Notes: generated by a model from the letters alone, not told the origin. A stretch of 64,000 bases of DNA from UBA1309 sp047605645 (GCA_047605645.1 JASGFJ010000024.1:1-64000); one strand, 5' to 3'. Positions 26,717 to 36,530 are shown, counted from the stretch's first letter. Program-made: numbers and translations.

Positions 26717-29700
26717 ATGAATTTTATAAAACTCATTTGCTTGCTGATGTTCACTTTGTTTTTGGGAATGATCCCGAAAGTGAATGCGGCAGACATTACG
26801 ATAGATGTCAAATACGATGCCTTTGTGTATGGAGGATCTCAATCTGGAAACTTTGGCTTTGACGAAGTACTGACGGTAAAGAAAGATGGAACTTCCTATG
26901 CGCGCAAAACGTATCTCAAATTTGTTTTGCCGGACAACTTAACCGAAGAGCAGGTGGGAAGAGCAAGGCTCTCCTTGTGGCTCAAACGAACGAACTCCGG
27001 AATTCTTTCTGCAAAGAACTGGACGGTGGCTTATGTTTCGGATGATTCATGGAAAGAATCGACCCTGAACTGGAGTAACAAACCGGCCACACGAGGAACT
27101 CTAATCAGTGTTCCCGTACAAAAAATATCTTCCGGAGCAATCAATATCCAAATCCGGCTTACGAATACCGTGAAAGCGGAACTCTCAAGAAACAGAATCC
27201 TTTCGCTCTGCATAGATGGAGAGGTCAGCAATGGAACCGGAGATTGCGATTTTTATTCGAAAGAATCGACAACGCATCCTGAATACTTGCCGCAACTCAT
27301 TATCTCTTCCCAGGCGGAGGAAACAACAGGAACAGCGGATGTGGCTACAACGGATTCGTATTTAGAAGATCAGACAAAAGTAGAGGAACCTGATCCGGAA
27401 CCTCTGGATGCAACCATTGCTGAAACCATATTAAACAGAATCCGCGAAGATAAACTGACACGGGAAAAGCATGCACTGGAAACAAAGGTGGATACTTACC
27501 TGAGTGTGATGCTCTCCGACGGTTCTTTCTCCGATTGCCATTACGTGAGCGAATACCGCAGCGATTCGGAAGTATTAAACCACCTGAAACGATTGGCGGA
27601 TATGGGAATTGCTTATAGCCAGCAAGGAAACAAATATTATGAAAGTGATGAGCTGTATGCCAAAATCGTTAAGGGATTTGAACTCTGGTACAGCAAACAT
27701 TGGAAAGATCAGAATTGGTGGCAACAGCGAATCGGACATCCTCAGAATCTCGGCTTAGCTATGATAGCCATGCATTGGGGGAAAAAAGACTTCAGTAAGG
27801 AACCTGTTTACAGAAAACTGATTCAGCGCTGGATTGCGGAAATGGGTGATACTGATTCTCCTACCGATGCTACAACAGCCGGCGCCAACAAATGCGATAT
27901 TGCCATGCACTGGATTTATCGCAGTTGCCTGACTCGCAACGAAGCAGATCTGGCAAAAGCTGCGGATCGCTCGTTCCTGATAGTCGATTATACCACAGGA
28001 GAAGGCATTCAGCATGATTTGTCTTATCGGCAACATGGGGCACAATTGTATATCGGCGGATATGGTATCGAGTTTATCCAACTGATCACTCGTCAGGCCT
28101 ATTACCTGGCCGGAACTTCCTATAAAATATCCGATGAAAAACTGGGTCTGTTGAGCCGGTTTGTTCGTGCTACTTTCTTGAAAACCGTCAGAGCAAAGCG
28201 TATGAGTTACAGCATTATGGGAAGACGTATTTCCCGAAAGGATAAATCGAATATCGCTTCGGAATTCAAACCTGTTCTGACTATGCTGAAGGTGGTGGAT
28301 GCAACGAATGCAACAGAATACGACAATGCCATGAAACGGATAGCTTCGGAAGAGTTGCCTTCCTTTGATTTGACTCCTGTTCAGACTCATTTCTACAGAG
28401 GGGAATACACTTTGTTGTCCCGGCCGGAGTATACTTTCGATGTACGAATGGTTTCCAAGCGAATGGTGCGGGATGAATACGACTATTTTGAAAATAGACA
28501 AGGATTCTCTTTGTCTGACGGTGCCACCAATATTCTGGTGGATGGTGATGAGTACGGTACGGTTTTCCCGTTCTGGGACTGGCAGAAAATACCCGGGACA
28601 ACGGCTCCTTATCTCGAGACAATGCGCCGTGCCAATAGCTATATACACAGCGGGCGATCGGCCTACGCAGGAGGAGTGACCGACGGACTGTACGGCGTAA
28701 CTGCTTTCGATATGATCAATGATGAGGCCTTGTATGCTTACAATGATGATGTTGGTGAGCTGGGGACACCTATACCGCAAGGAGACAGGCTTCCGAATCT
28801 GGATTATGGAGCTCGGAAATCCTGGTTTCTTTTCGATAAGGAAATTGTTTGTCTGGGGGCAGGGATTTATTCCGGACATGCGGAACCCGTTTACACCACT
28901 GTGAACCAATGCCGCAGAGTAGGAACTCCTGTTGTCTTTTCGAACGGTTCGGCTCAGAACCAAGGAGACGGAAGCCAAAATTACAGCAATGTGGAATGGG
29001 TGCTGAACGACAAAGTAGCTTATTTCTTTCCGGATAAACCTTCAGTCAATGTGGCAAATGAAACAAAGTCTGCAACATGGGCGGATATTAACCGGAGAAT
29101 GGACGATGCGCCTGTAACCGGAGATTTATTTACATTGTGGCTCGATCATGGAGCAAAACCCGTTGGCGGAAAATATGCTTATATCGTTGTGCCGAATGTG
29201 AATAATGTGGCACAGGCACAGGCTTATGTACCATCGGATATTGAAATCCTTTCCAACAATGAAGTCGTTCAGGCTGTATACAATAAACGCTTGAAAATGT
29301 ATGGATTTGCTTTCTTTCAACAGGGCATATTTAAGAATGCGGATATAGAAATCAGTGTGGATAAGGGCTGTGTACTTCTTGTGAAGGATGCCGATCAGAA
29401 TACGGTACATGTTTGTGTGGCTGATCCTCAGAAACAATCGGGTGACATCAATGTCGGCATTAAAACGGCCGGATTGGGTGAGATGAAATCCGTTGCTTAC
29501 CTGGCGGTTGCTTCTCCCCATACCGGAAAGTCGCAACAATTTATCCTCACTTCGGCTTCCACAGCGCAAAGCAGGCATGACGTACTCCTCGATAGAGCCG
29601 ACTGGACTATTATCGCGTCTTCCGAAGGGCCGGTAGATGCAGCGGTGGCTCCGGAGGGAGACAAACCTGAATACATAATTGACGGCAGCACCACGACAGC

Positions 29701-30565
29701 TTTTCTTTTTGTTAAACCAGGGAAAAGCTACGGTGAAGTTACTGTTGCGAGCGATGCTGAGCCCTCTTTCACCATAGATATGAAAAATCCGCAAACAATC
29801 GATTACTTGATTTACAGGCATCGGGATTATAGCAATACAGGTGCTAATTTAAGAGCAAGCAAAGGTTCGTTCTATGGAAAAAACTCCGAAGGAGAAGCGT
29901 TTGTTCTTATTTTGGAAGACTTTGACATCGCAACAAATGTGGCGGAGGTAAGAATTGACTTGCCCCAACAGGTTACTTATCGCTATGTGAAGTTTGTGCT
30001 TCGGGAGTGGGATACTGCCAGCGGCAATACGATGCAGGTATCTGAATTTAATATGGGAAAAAGAGTGAGTGCCGATGACATGCAGGTATATGAGGTGGAA
30101 GTGATTGCCGGAGAAGGTATTGCAAAACTATCTTCAACCTATGCGCAGGTAGTTGCCGGAAACAGCTTTACTGCTACTTTCTCTTTAGAGGATGACTACA
30201 AGGATCCGGTAGCAACAAACGGAGCCGTGATTAATGGAAATATCCTCTCTTTGTCAAATGTTACTGCAAACGCAACGATTCATTTATCAGCGACAAAAAA
30301 GACTTCCGGGATGGAAGAACTTTCTTCGGGCACCGTCTTCTCTATCGTCCCCAATCCGGTGAAGGCCGGACAACCGTTCTTGCTTCGTACCGAAGGTGAC
30401 CTTTCCGGGGCGCGTATCCATATCTATACGATTACCGGAATAAAGGTGCAGGAACAGCTTGTCGTGAATGGCTCTGCCGAACTGACAATCTCTTCGAAGG
30501 GATTGTATATTATCGAATTAGAAAAAGACGGCGATCGATCTGTGATCAAGACAGTGGTCTATTGA
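26717..30565 (+). CDS. Polysaccharide lyase family 8 (hyaluronate/chondroitin lyase-like), multimodular, T9SS cargo
   Basis: A 1282-residue secreted lyase. Modules: signal peptide (ending VNAA), DNRLRE/CBM96-like beta-sandwich (about 25-195), acidic linker, PL8 alpha/alpha toroid plus beta domains (about 230-950), discoidin-like domain (about 956-1117), a small beta domain, and a T9SS sorting domain (about 1207-1282). The PL8 catalytic set is visible and correctly spaced: Asn391 (GANK), His440 and Tyr449 (RQHG...GGYG), matching the Asn-His-Tyr triad spacing of hyaluronate lyase. The FPFWDWQKIPGTT motif is also typical of PL8. It should cleave hyaluronan and/or chondroitin sulfate by beta-elimination at the cell surface; xanthan or alginate specificity cannot be excluded. 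No unsaturated-glucuronyl hydrolase (GH88) or sulfatase is encoded in the window. Confidence 0.93.
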   Translation: MNFIKLICLLMFTLFLGMIPKVNAADITIDVKYDAFVYGGSQSGNFGFDEVLTVKKDGTSYARKTYLKFVLPDNLTEEQVGRARLSLWLKRTNSGILSAKNWTVAYVSDDSWKESTLNWSNKPATRGTLISVPVQKISSGAINIQIRLTNTVKAELSRNRILSLCIDGEVSNGTGDCDFYSKESTTHPEYLPQLIISSQAEETTGTADVATTDSYLEDQTKVEEPDPEPLDATIAETILNRIREDKLTREKHALETKVDTYLSVMLSDGSFSDCHYVSEYRSDSEVLNHLKRLADMGIAYSQQGNKYYESDELYAKIVKGFELWYSKHWKDQNWWQQRIGHPQNLGLAMIAMHWGKKDFSKEPVYRKLIQRWIAEMGDTDSPTDATTAGANKCDIAMHWIYRSCLTRNEADLAKAADRSFLIVDYTTGEGIQHDLSYRQHGAQLYIGGYGIEFIQLITRQAYYLAGTSYKISDEKLGLLSRFVRATFLKTVRAKRMSYSIMGRRISRKDKSNIASEFKPVLTMLKVVDATNATEYDNAMKRIASEELPSFDLTPVQTHFYRGEYTLLSRPEYTFDVRMVSKRMVRDEYDYFENRQGFSLSDGATNILVDGDEYGTVFPFWDWQKIPGTTAPYLETMRRANSYIHSGRSAYAGGVTDGLYGVTAFDMINDEALYAYNDDVGELGTPIPQGDRLPNLDYGARKSWFLFDKEIVCLGAGIYSGHAEPVYTTVNQCRRVGTPVVFSNGSAQNQGDGSQNYSNVEWVLNDKVAYFFPDKPSVNVANETKSATWADINRRMDDAPVTGDLFTLWLDHGAKPVGGKYAYIVVPNVNNVAQAQAYVPSDIEILSNNEVVQAVYNKRLKMYGFAFFQQGIFKNADIEISVDKGCVLLVKDADQNTVHVCVADPQKQSGDINVGIKTAGLGEMKSVAYLAVASPHTGKSQQFILTSASTAQSRHDVLLDRADWTIIASSEGPVDAAVAPEGDKPEYIIDGSTTTAFLFVKPGKSYGEVTVASDAEPSFTIDMKNPQTIDYLIYRHRDYSNTGANLRASKGSFYGKNSEGEAFVLILEDFDIATNVAEVRIDLPQQVTYRYVKFVLREWDTASGNTMQVSEFNMGKRVSADDMQVYEVEVIAGEGIAKLSSTYAQVVAGNSFTATFSLEDDYKDPVATNGAVINGNILSLSNVTANATIHLSATKKTSGMEELSSGTVFSIVPNPVKAGQPFLLRTEGDLSGARIHIYTITGIKVQEQLVVNGSAELTISSKGLYIIELEKDGDRSVIKTVVY

Positions 30566-30684
30566 TCGCCCTATTACAGGGTTTTCCCCGGGCATAAAGG
30601 GCATCAGTCTCTTGATGAACTTTATGTCTTGGAAAAACAGCCAATACAAACTCAATTTATTATATAAACTTAATTGAAAAAACT

Positions 30685-32454
30685 ATGCAAAAGTATTCTA
30701 CATCTTTCTGGATAAGCCTGCTTGTTGTGACGGCTTATCTGTTTGGAGTATCGGCTCAGGCCGGTGTTATCTATGTGAAGCCGGCCGGAGACGATACCTC
30801 TGGAGACGGCACGTCATGGGCTACTGCCTATGCCAGTCTGAACAAGGCATTTGAAACGGCGACCGCCAATGATATCATTTTTCTTATGCAGGGAACTTAC
30901 AATCCGGTCTCCAATTTGGAAAATACCTCAAATCCGGTTAATGTCCGAATAGAGGGAGGGTATACCGGAGTGGCAGATGAACGGGTTATCGATCCGGAAA
31001 ATACCATTTTTGACTATGGAAATAGTAGTACCCGTGTCCTTTCAACGAAATATGGCAGCGGTCTTGTTTTTAGCGGAATTACGTTCCGGAATATCTCATT
31101 AGATGGATACGGTGCTTTTGCCCAGATTCCGGTCGGAGGAAATTTTACGCTTGAAGATTGTGTTGTGAATAACATTCACCAAACGAATACCAAATCTGTC
31201 CGCTCGGTATTTCGATTCACAGGAACGGCTACACTGACCATCAATCGTTGCCGTATTGTTGATTGCAGTGGCGATGACTCGGGCGTTATTGCCCGCAATA
31301 GTGGTACCGGAACCGTAATTCTAAGCAACAGTGTTATTCGGGGAACTACCAAGAAACCGTTTATTCTCGGTGCGAATATCAATGCGACTATTACGAATTG
31401 TACTTTTATTAATAATCCCCAAGGAGCTATCTCAGGCGCGACAGCCAATACGACTATCACCAACTGTATTTTCTTCGATTCACCTCTCAGCGGCGGTGAC
31501 GGTGGTAATCTGTCATACTCTTACCTTCGTTCCGGTGATACATCGGGAAGTTTTACGAAGGAGGAGAATGTGTCCTATGACACTGCAGGCGAGGTGTTTG
31601 CTGATGAAGTTGATTTCCTTCCGGCAGCAAGCTTTGCCGGAATAGGAAAGGGCAGCCAGGCTGTGATTGCGGCTGTAGGAAGTATGGACTGCGCCCGTAA
31701 TCCGCGAGTGAACGGAAAGCTGGACATTGGAGCATACGAGAATCAGCAGAAAGTGACTGTGTCGGTCAACAATAGCAAGGTGACGATCTCACCTTCCGGT
31801 ACGAATAATGCTTGGTACCGTGAAGACCTGGAGTTCTCTTTACAAGCGGCGGAAGGTTTTACTATTTCATCTGTTGAAGCCGGTGGAAGTGCTTTGACTC
31901 CGGTGTCGGGGATATATACATTGCCTACCGTAACGGAGAATGTTGAAGTTGCTGTTGTGACAGAAGCTGTCTCAAAAGAAATAACCGTGAATGCAACAAA
32001 CGTTGCGATCGTATCTCCGACACTGACCGACGGTAAATTTACGACTACCGCTTCGTCGGAGGACATTGCGTTTACCGTTGAGGATGGATATGAAAATCCG
32101 ACAGTCACCGTCGATGGGGTTGATTATGTGCTTGGCGCTCCGGTGAATGATGTGTATACAATATCATTAACCGGCATCACATCAGACAAAACCGTTGTTG
32201 TCACAGCTACTCAGAAACCGGGAAGCTCTCTCACGGATAAGGATGCCGACAAGGTTGCTGTTCGGTATGCCGACGGACGCTTGTTGGTTGACAATGCAAA
32301 AGTAGGTAGCAGAATTCAGTTATTCAATCTGGCCGGGATTTGCGTTTGGGAAGAAGCAGTTAGCAGCAGTTCGGCTATTCTAGATTGTCCGTTGAAGGCG
32401 GGTGTATATCTGTTGAAAACAGGAGAAGCCATCCAAAAGGTTCTGATTAAGTAG
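30685..32454 (+). CDS. Right-handed parallel beta-helix protein with T9SS sorting domain (1)
   Basis: A 589-residue secreted protein. After a signal peptide (ending VSAQ) comes a beta-helix start typical of choice-of-anchor Q proteins (IYVKPAGDDTSGDGTSWATAY), then beta-helix turns with repeated NCxxxxN and TITNC motifs (to about 350). Next come a beta-rich region, a domain duplicated in the next gene (about 432-520), and a T9SS domain (about 525-589). Such folds occur in polysaccharide lyases and glycosidases as well as adhesins, and I cannot identify catalytic residues. The leader contains an imperfect hairpin near 30595-30630. Confidence 0.8.
   Translation: MQKYSTSFWISLLVVTAYLFGVSAQAGVIYVKPAGDDTSGDGTSWATAYASLNKAFETATANDIIFLMQGTYNPVSNLENTSNPVNVRIEGGYTGVADERVIDPENTIFDYGNSSTRVLSTKYGSGLVFSGITFRNISLDGYGAFAQIPVGGNFTLEDCVVNNIHQTNTKSVRSVFRFTGTATLTINRCRIVDCSGDDSGVIARNSGTGTVILSNSVIRGTTKKPFILGANINATITNCTFINNPQGAISGATANTTITNCIFFDSPLSGGDGGNLSYSYLRSGDTSGSFTKEENVSYDTAGEVFADEVDFLPAASFAGIGKGSQAVIAAVGSMDCARNPRVNGKLDIGAYENQQKVTVSVNNSKVTISPSGTNNAWYREDLEFSLQAAEGFTISSVEAGGSALTPVSGIYTLPTVTENVEVAVVTEAVSKEITVNATNVAIVSPTLTDGKFTTTASSEDIAFTVEDGYENPTVTVDGVDYVLGAPVNDVYTISLTGITSDKTVVVTATQKPGSSLTDKDADKVAVRYADGRLLVDNAKVGSRIQLFNLAGICVWEEAVSSSSAILDCPLKAGVYLLKTGEAIQKVLIK
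31978..32454 (+). repeat. Duplicated segment, copy A (3' end of first beta-helix gene)
   Basis: This 477-bp segment encodes EITVNATNVAIVSPTL through the C-terminus and is closely similar at DNA level to 34692-35168, while the upstream halves of the two genes have diverged. Confidence 0.85.
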
Positions 32455-32473
32455 ACCATTCGGACAAATAGGG

Positions 32474-32499
32474 CGGAGGCTGCTCGAAGGCAGCCTCCG
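32474..32499 (+). terminator. Hairpin terminator after first beta-helix gene
   Basis: A perfect 10-bp stem CGGAGGCTGC / GCAGCCTCCG with a six-base loop, followed after eight bases by six T (32508-32513). Confidence 0.65.
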
Positions 32500-32552
32500 A
32501 TTGATGATTTTTTGTAATTGAGCTAAGCTCTAATTCATTAATTAAATTCATT

Positions 32553-35168
32553 ATGAAAAAGCAAATTACTAATTTTCTTTTTACAGCACTTCTTTTATTG
32601 GCAGGGATGTTTAGTTTCTCTGCGGAAGCAGCTGTTTTTGTGAAGGCGGACGCAGTAGGCGGCGCAAACGGTACATCTTGGAATGATGCCTACACTAATG
32701 TGGCAGAGGCGATTGCAGCCGCGCAAGCTGATGACGAAATCTGGATAGCGGCAGGTACTTACGGATTAACTACAGGCATTACGGTAGATAAGGCTTTAAG
32801 CCTGTATGGAGGTTTTGCCGGTACGGAAACTTCCATCGATGACAGAGCTAAAGTAGCTGGAGGTGAGGCTTGGGAGTTTCAAAACCCCACTGTGCTGAAA
32901 GCTACAGCAGGCATGACTATTTTGAAAACGACAGGAACGGGTGTTACCGTTACATTGGATGGTATTACTTTTGATGGAGATAACATAAGTGGTACGCGGG
33001 GGATAGATGCTCAGGCGGTGACTTTGACGAATATTGTTCGTTGCATTGTCCGAAACAATAATATAAATGCAGCTGGCGTAGGTATTTATGGAAAAAACAA
33101 AATAACCGTGGATGCTAGTTTAGTAGAGGATAATGTATCCACTTCTACATCTGGTAAGTGGGGAGGAGCTATTGCGGTTTTAGCCGCAAATTCTTCAGTT
33201 AAAAATTCGCTTATTCAAAATAACAGCGCTAAAGTTAATGGTGGCGGAATCGGAATAGACAATGTGGGTGGTATTGTTATAAGCAATTGCCGTATTATTG
33301 GAAATACGACTACTGTAAATGGTGGTGGAATAGTTGGATATAAGTTATCCGATGTCCACAACTGCTGGATTGAAGGAAACACTGCATCAAGAGGCGGTGG
33401 AATCTATTGTCGGAACTATGCCGGAACAGATGCAGTATATAATAATATTATTGTAGGGAATACAGCTACCGCAACAGGTTTAAATGCCGGGGCAGGAATT
33501 TGTGGTCAAGAAACGTCAGATAAGTATGTGAAATTTTATAACAATATTGTAGCCGGAAATATAGGTGGAAGCGGATTGTATTCAGCTGGTTATAGTAAGA
33601 TTGTAAATAATCTTATTTATGAAAATAAGACTGCTGACGGAACTCTTTTGAATGTAGTTTTGGGTGCAGATAACGGTTCTTTTGCCAATAATATTTATGA
33701 TGGTGACAATGCGAATATTGCTGTTGCACCGTCTAATTGCATAATAGAAACCGTTTCCGGCAAACTATTTACGAATTTTGCTTCGGGAGATTACACTCCT
33801 CCGGCAACTGGTTTTGCCGGTTTTGATAAAGGAATAGACGATCTTACAGACTTCACGTTTGCCGACAATCTGGATTATGCAGGCAATGCCCGTGTACAAG
33901 GACAGAGCATTGATATAGGCGCTTATGAACAAGTAAGTTTAATGAGGCAACTTACGGTGAATATCAATGGCCAAATCGAGTCATCCACATTACAGAGCCA
34001 GGAATTTAGTGTGACAGTCGGAGTGGGGGGTACCTATTCATTTACATTGAAACCCGGAGCGCATTCGCCGTTGGTATTTCTCGCAGGCACAAAATTAGGA
34101 GTAACGGAAAGTGGGGGAGCGTATTCCTATACTTTACCGGGGATAACCGAAAATGCTACGGTTCAAATTGCAGCTTTTGCTGCCAACGTATTGCCGGTAA
34201 GTGAAGACACTTACCAACGCCGGAATGGGAACGTAAGTGGAGATTATGCTAATGAGGCATTTCTGGGATCTCGCGGAGAAGCAGGCGGTTATGCCATAAT
34301 TCCTCTCTTGAATTTTGCGCCGACAGTTTCTCAAAAGGTCGCCGGATACAACAAAGCGACACTAAAACTTGTACCGAAGGAAACATTTACCATCGATTAT
34401 ACGGTACGTCAATTTCCGTCGGGTCAATTTGCCAATATCAATGTTGTAGGGGCAGGTGATTACAACGAATTAATGAAGGCACCGGCAGTTGGAAGTACTC
34501 AGACAATTGTGAATACCGCCAATGCTCCGAGCCTCTTCGATGTGACGGACAATTACGTTTTGAATGCAATGCCTGCTGAAATTACGTTGTCGTTAATAAA
34601 AGCAAGTAATGGTACAACCCATTCTTTCTATTCCCTTGAAAACGGCAATATCGATTATATTCCGGTATTGCTCTTTGAAAATACTTCGTATGAAATAACC
34701 GTGAATGCAACAAACGTAACGATCGTATCGCCGACACTGAGCGGCGGTAAATTTACGACTACCGGCTTGTCGCAGGATATTACCTTTACAGTGGAAGACG
34801 GGTATGAAAATCCGGTGGTAAAGGTAGATGATGTTGATTATACGCTTGGCGCTCCGGTGAACGATGTGTATACATTATCATTGACCGGTATCCTGTCGAA
34901 TAAAAATGTGGTTATCACCGCAAGCCCGAAATCGGGAAGCTCTCTCACGGATAAGGATGCCGACAAAGTTTCTGTCCGGTATGTTGACGGACGCCTACTG
35001 ATTGAGAACGCGAAGGTAGGCAGCAGAATTCAGTTATCCAATCTGGCCGGAATTTGCCTTTGGGAACAAACAGTAAGCAGCAGTTCGGCTATCCTGGATT
35101 GTCCGCTGAAGGCGGGTGTATATTTGTTGAAAACAGGAGAAACAACCCAAAAGATTTTGGTTAAGTAG
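32553..35168 (+). CDS. Right-handed parallel beta-helix protein with DNRLRE-like domain and T9SS sorting domain (2)
   Basis: An 871-residue secreted protein. It has a signal peptide (ending SAEA), a beta-helix start FVKADAVGGANGTSWNDAY, and many short beta-helix coils with NNxAxxNGGGI and GGGIYC turns (to about 470). A DNRLRE-like beta-sandwich follows (about 555-715, DTYQRRNGN...), then the domain shared with the previous gene (about 713-790) and the T9SS domain (about 805-871). The DNRLRE-like unit resembles the N-terminal module of the PL8 enzyme. Its activity is unknown: it could be a glycan-active enzyme of a beta-helix family or a large surface adhesin. It is the last PUL gene, followed by a strong terminator. 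Confidence 0.8.
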   Translation: MKKQITNFLFTALLLLAGMFSFSAEAAVFVKADAVGGANGTSWNDAYTNVAEAIAAAQADDEIWIAAGTYGLTTGITVDKALSLYGGFAGTETSIDDRAKVAGGEAWEFQNPTVLKATAGMTILKTTGTGVTVTLDGITFDGDNISGTRGIDAQAVTLTNIVRCIVRNNNINAAGVGIYGKNKITVDASLVEDNVSTSTSGKWGGAIAVLAANSSVKNSLIQNNSAKVNGGGIGIDNVGGIVISNCRIIGNTTTVNGGGIVGYKLSDVHNCWIEGNTASRGGGIYCRNYAGTDAVYNNIIVGNTATATGLNAGAGICGQETSDKYVKFYNNIVAGNIGGSGLYSAGYSKIVNNLIYENKTADGTLLNVVLGADNGSFANNIYDGDNANIAVAPSNCIIETVSGKLFTNFASGDYTPPATGFAGFDKGIDDLTDFTFADNLDYAGNARVQGQSIDIGAYEQVSLMRQLTVNINGQIESSTLQSQEFSVTVGVGGTYSFTLKPGAHSPLVFLAGTKLGVTESGGAYSYTLPGITENATVQIAAFAANVLPVSEDTYQRRNGNVSGDYANEAFLGSRGEAGGYAIIPLLNFAPTVSQKVAGYNKATLKLVPKETFTIDYTVRQFPSGQFANINVVGAGDYNELMKAPAVGSTQTIVNTANAPSLFDVTDNYVLNAMPAEITLSLIKASNGTTHSFYSLENGNIDYIPVLLFENTSYEITVNATNVTIVSPTLSGGKFTTTGLSQDITFTVEDGYENPVVKVDDVDYTLGAPVNDVYTLSLTGILSNKNVVITASPKSGSSLTDKDADKVSVRYVDGRLLIENAKVGSRIQLSNLAGICLWEQTVSSSSAILDCPLKAGVYLLKTGETTQKILVK
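34692..35168 (+). repeat. Duplicated segment, copy B (3' end of second beta-helix gene)
   Basis: Partner of 31978-32454, the same length (477 bp), with long identical stretches such as tctctcacggataaggatgc. It encodes the linker domain and T9SS signal. Confidence 0.85.
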
Positions 35169-35200
35169 TTTGTTGATTGCATAAACCCTTCGGACTGATA

Positions 35201-35232
35201 AGCCGGAGACCGTGTTTTCACGGTCTCCGGCT
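35201..35232. terminator. Bidirectional terminator between the PUL and the AraC gene
   Basis: A perfect 14-bp stem (35201-35214 / 35219-35232) closed by a TTTT loop lies between convergent genes. It would terminate the PUL transcript and limit read-through from the opposite strand. Confidence 0.8.
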
Positions 35233-35339
35233 TCTGTTTGTCCTGTATTGTGTGTACCGCTATTTTGTTTTCTTTTTACCTCCCGGGCTTTTGTCCGCAA
35301 AGGGTAGCGGGAGCATTCCGGCGGTGCTGGAGGCGGTAT

Positions 35340-36203
35340 TTAAGATTTTCTGTATTTGAGCGGCGTTATGCCGGTATGTTTCTTAAAGTAACTCCCTAAA
35401 AAAGACGAATTCGGGAAATTCATTTCGTCTGCTATTTGCAAAATGGTTAGGTTGGTCGTTTTCAGCATAGATTTAATATAAATAATAGTGACATTGTTGA
35501 TCCACTCCATAATGCTTCTGCCGCTAACCTTCTTAATCCTCTGAGACAAATATTTGGGAGATAAGTACATTTTGTTTGCATAGAATATCACGGTTCTCTC
35601 TTCCTTGATGTGTTCTCTCAGTAGTTTTATGAGTTGCCAGAACAATTCTTCGTCGTGATTCTTCGACTCTATTCCTTTAGCCGTATCCCCATGAAGTAAA
35701 GGATAGTATAAACTAACGTATTCCGTCATAAAGGAAGCCAGCAGGTTTTGAGATAATAATATCTCATAAGGGTGTTTCTCTCTTTGGTATTGAGTGAGTA
35801 AGAAACTATGAAATTCCGATAAACAGTCAAATTGTCTGTCTGTAAGTTTCAGGGTCGGGTATTTGGAGACATATTCGACAAAATCAATTTCACGGGGAGT
35901 ATTCAGGGCTAAACTGAAATCAGGTGAAAAATACAGGTATTTGAGTCCCAAATCTTTGTCGTACTTTTTTATTTCACACAAACTACCCGGAAATATAGTC
36001 AATAAGGTATTCCTGTCCACATCGTATTCTGCCAGGTTGATTTGTATTCTCATCGTGCCGCTGACACACAAGAGGATGATGACCCGGTTTACGGCAGTCG
36101 GATATGACAATGATAAAATGTCATTTTCCTTCACAACATCGGATACAAAATAGTCTTTTGTGGTTGAAACGGTTCGTAAATAAGAAGAGGTATTCGCAAC
36201 CAT
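35340..36203 (-). CDS. AraC-family transcriptional regulator
   Basis: A 287-residue protein with an N-terminal sensor region of no recognised type and a C-terminal AraC DNA-binding domain (about 195-285). The second helix-turn-helix carries ILQIADEMNFPNSSFLGSYFKKHTGITPLKYR, the family signature. It is divergent from the MarR-RND operon and convergent with the PUL, so its target could be either. It is unlike the regulator at 155-1036 in its sensor half. Confidence 0.9.
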   Translation of the reverse strand: MVANTSSYLRTVSTTKDYFVSDVVKENDILSLSYPTAVNRVIILLCVSGTMRIQINLAEYDVDRNTLLTIFPGSLCEIKKYDKDLGLKYLYFSPDFSLALNTPREIDFVEYVSKYPTLKLTDRQFDCLSEFHSFLLTQYQREKHPYEILLSQNLLASFMTEYVSLYYPLLHGDTAKGIESKNHDEELFWQLIKLLREHIKEERTVIFYANKMYLSPKYLSQRIKKVSGRSIMEWINNVTIIYIKSMLKTTNLTILQIADEMNFPNSSFLGSYFKKHTGITPLKYRKS

Positions 36204-36530
36204 AGGGGAATGATTTTTAGTTATAATTCTTTCTAATACTGCAAGATAAGGCTAAAATAGTATTTTTTTTAACAATACAGACAAATTAACCTCTGTAAAT
36301 AACTCTTTTTATTCAAATTTTGGGAACAGATGCGTTTTCTCTCTTCTATTCATATCGTGTTTTAAGGTGTTTGTGTCACTTCTCTATAATAGTGATTATT
36401 ATAGAAATACATATAAAGGGTAAAATCGAACATTTGTAGTGTAAAATAAGATAACTAAAACGCATTGATTCTGTGCATCTTTGTATTTGTAAGAACGAGC
36501 AACTATGGATAGCACAAAAAAATATTTTCT
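36204..36530. promoter_or_regulatory. Divergent promoter region with palindromic MarR-type operator candidate
   Basis: A perfect 9-bp inverted repeat TCTATAATA (36383-36391) / TATTATAGA (36397-36405) separated by GTGAT is the best candidate site for the MarR protein encoded just downstream. A near-consensus -7 box TGTATTTG (36482-36489) lies 41 bp before the marR start. The part nearer the AraC gene is AT-rich with no other clear signal. Confidence 0.45.

Noticed and set aside
27755..28978. Long antisense open frame (407 codons) opposite the PL8 gene
   Set aside because: It lies wholly inside the PL8 coding sequence, has no recognisable domain and low-complexity composition; it is a shadow frame.
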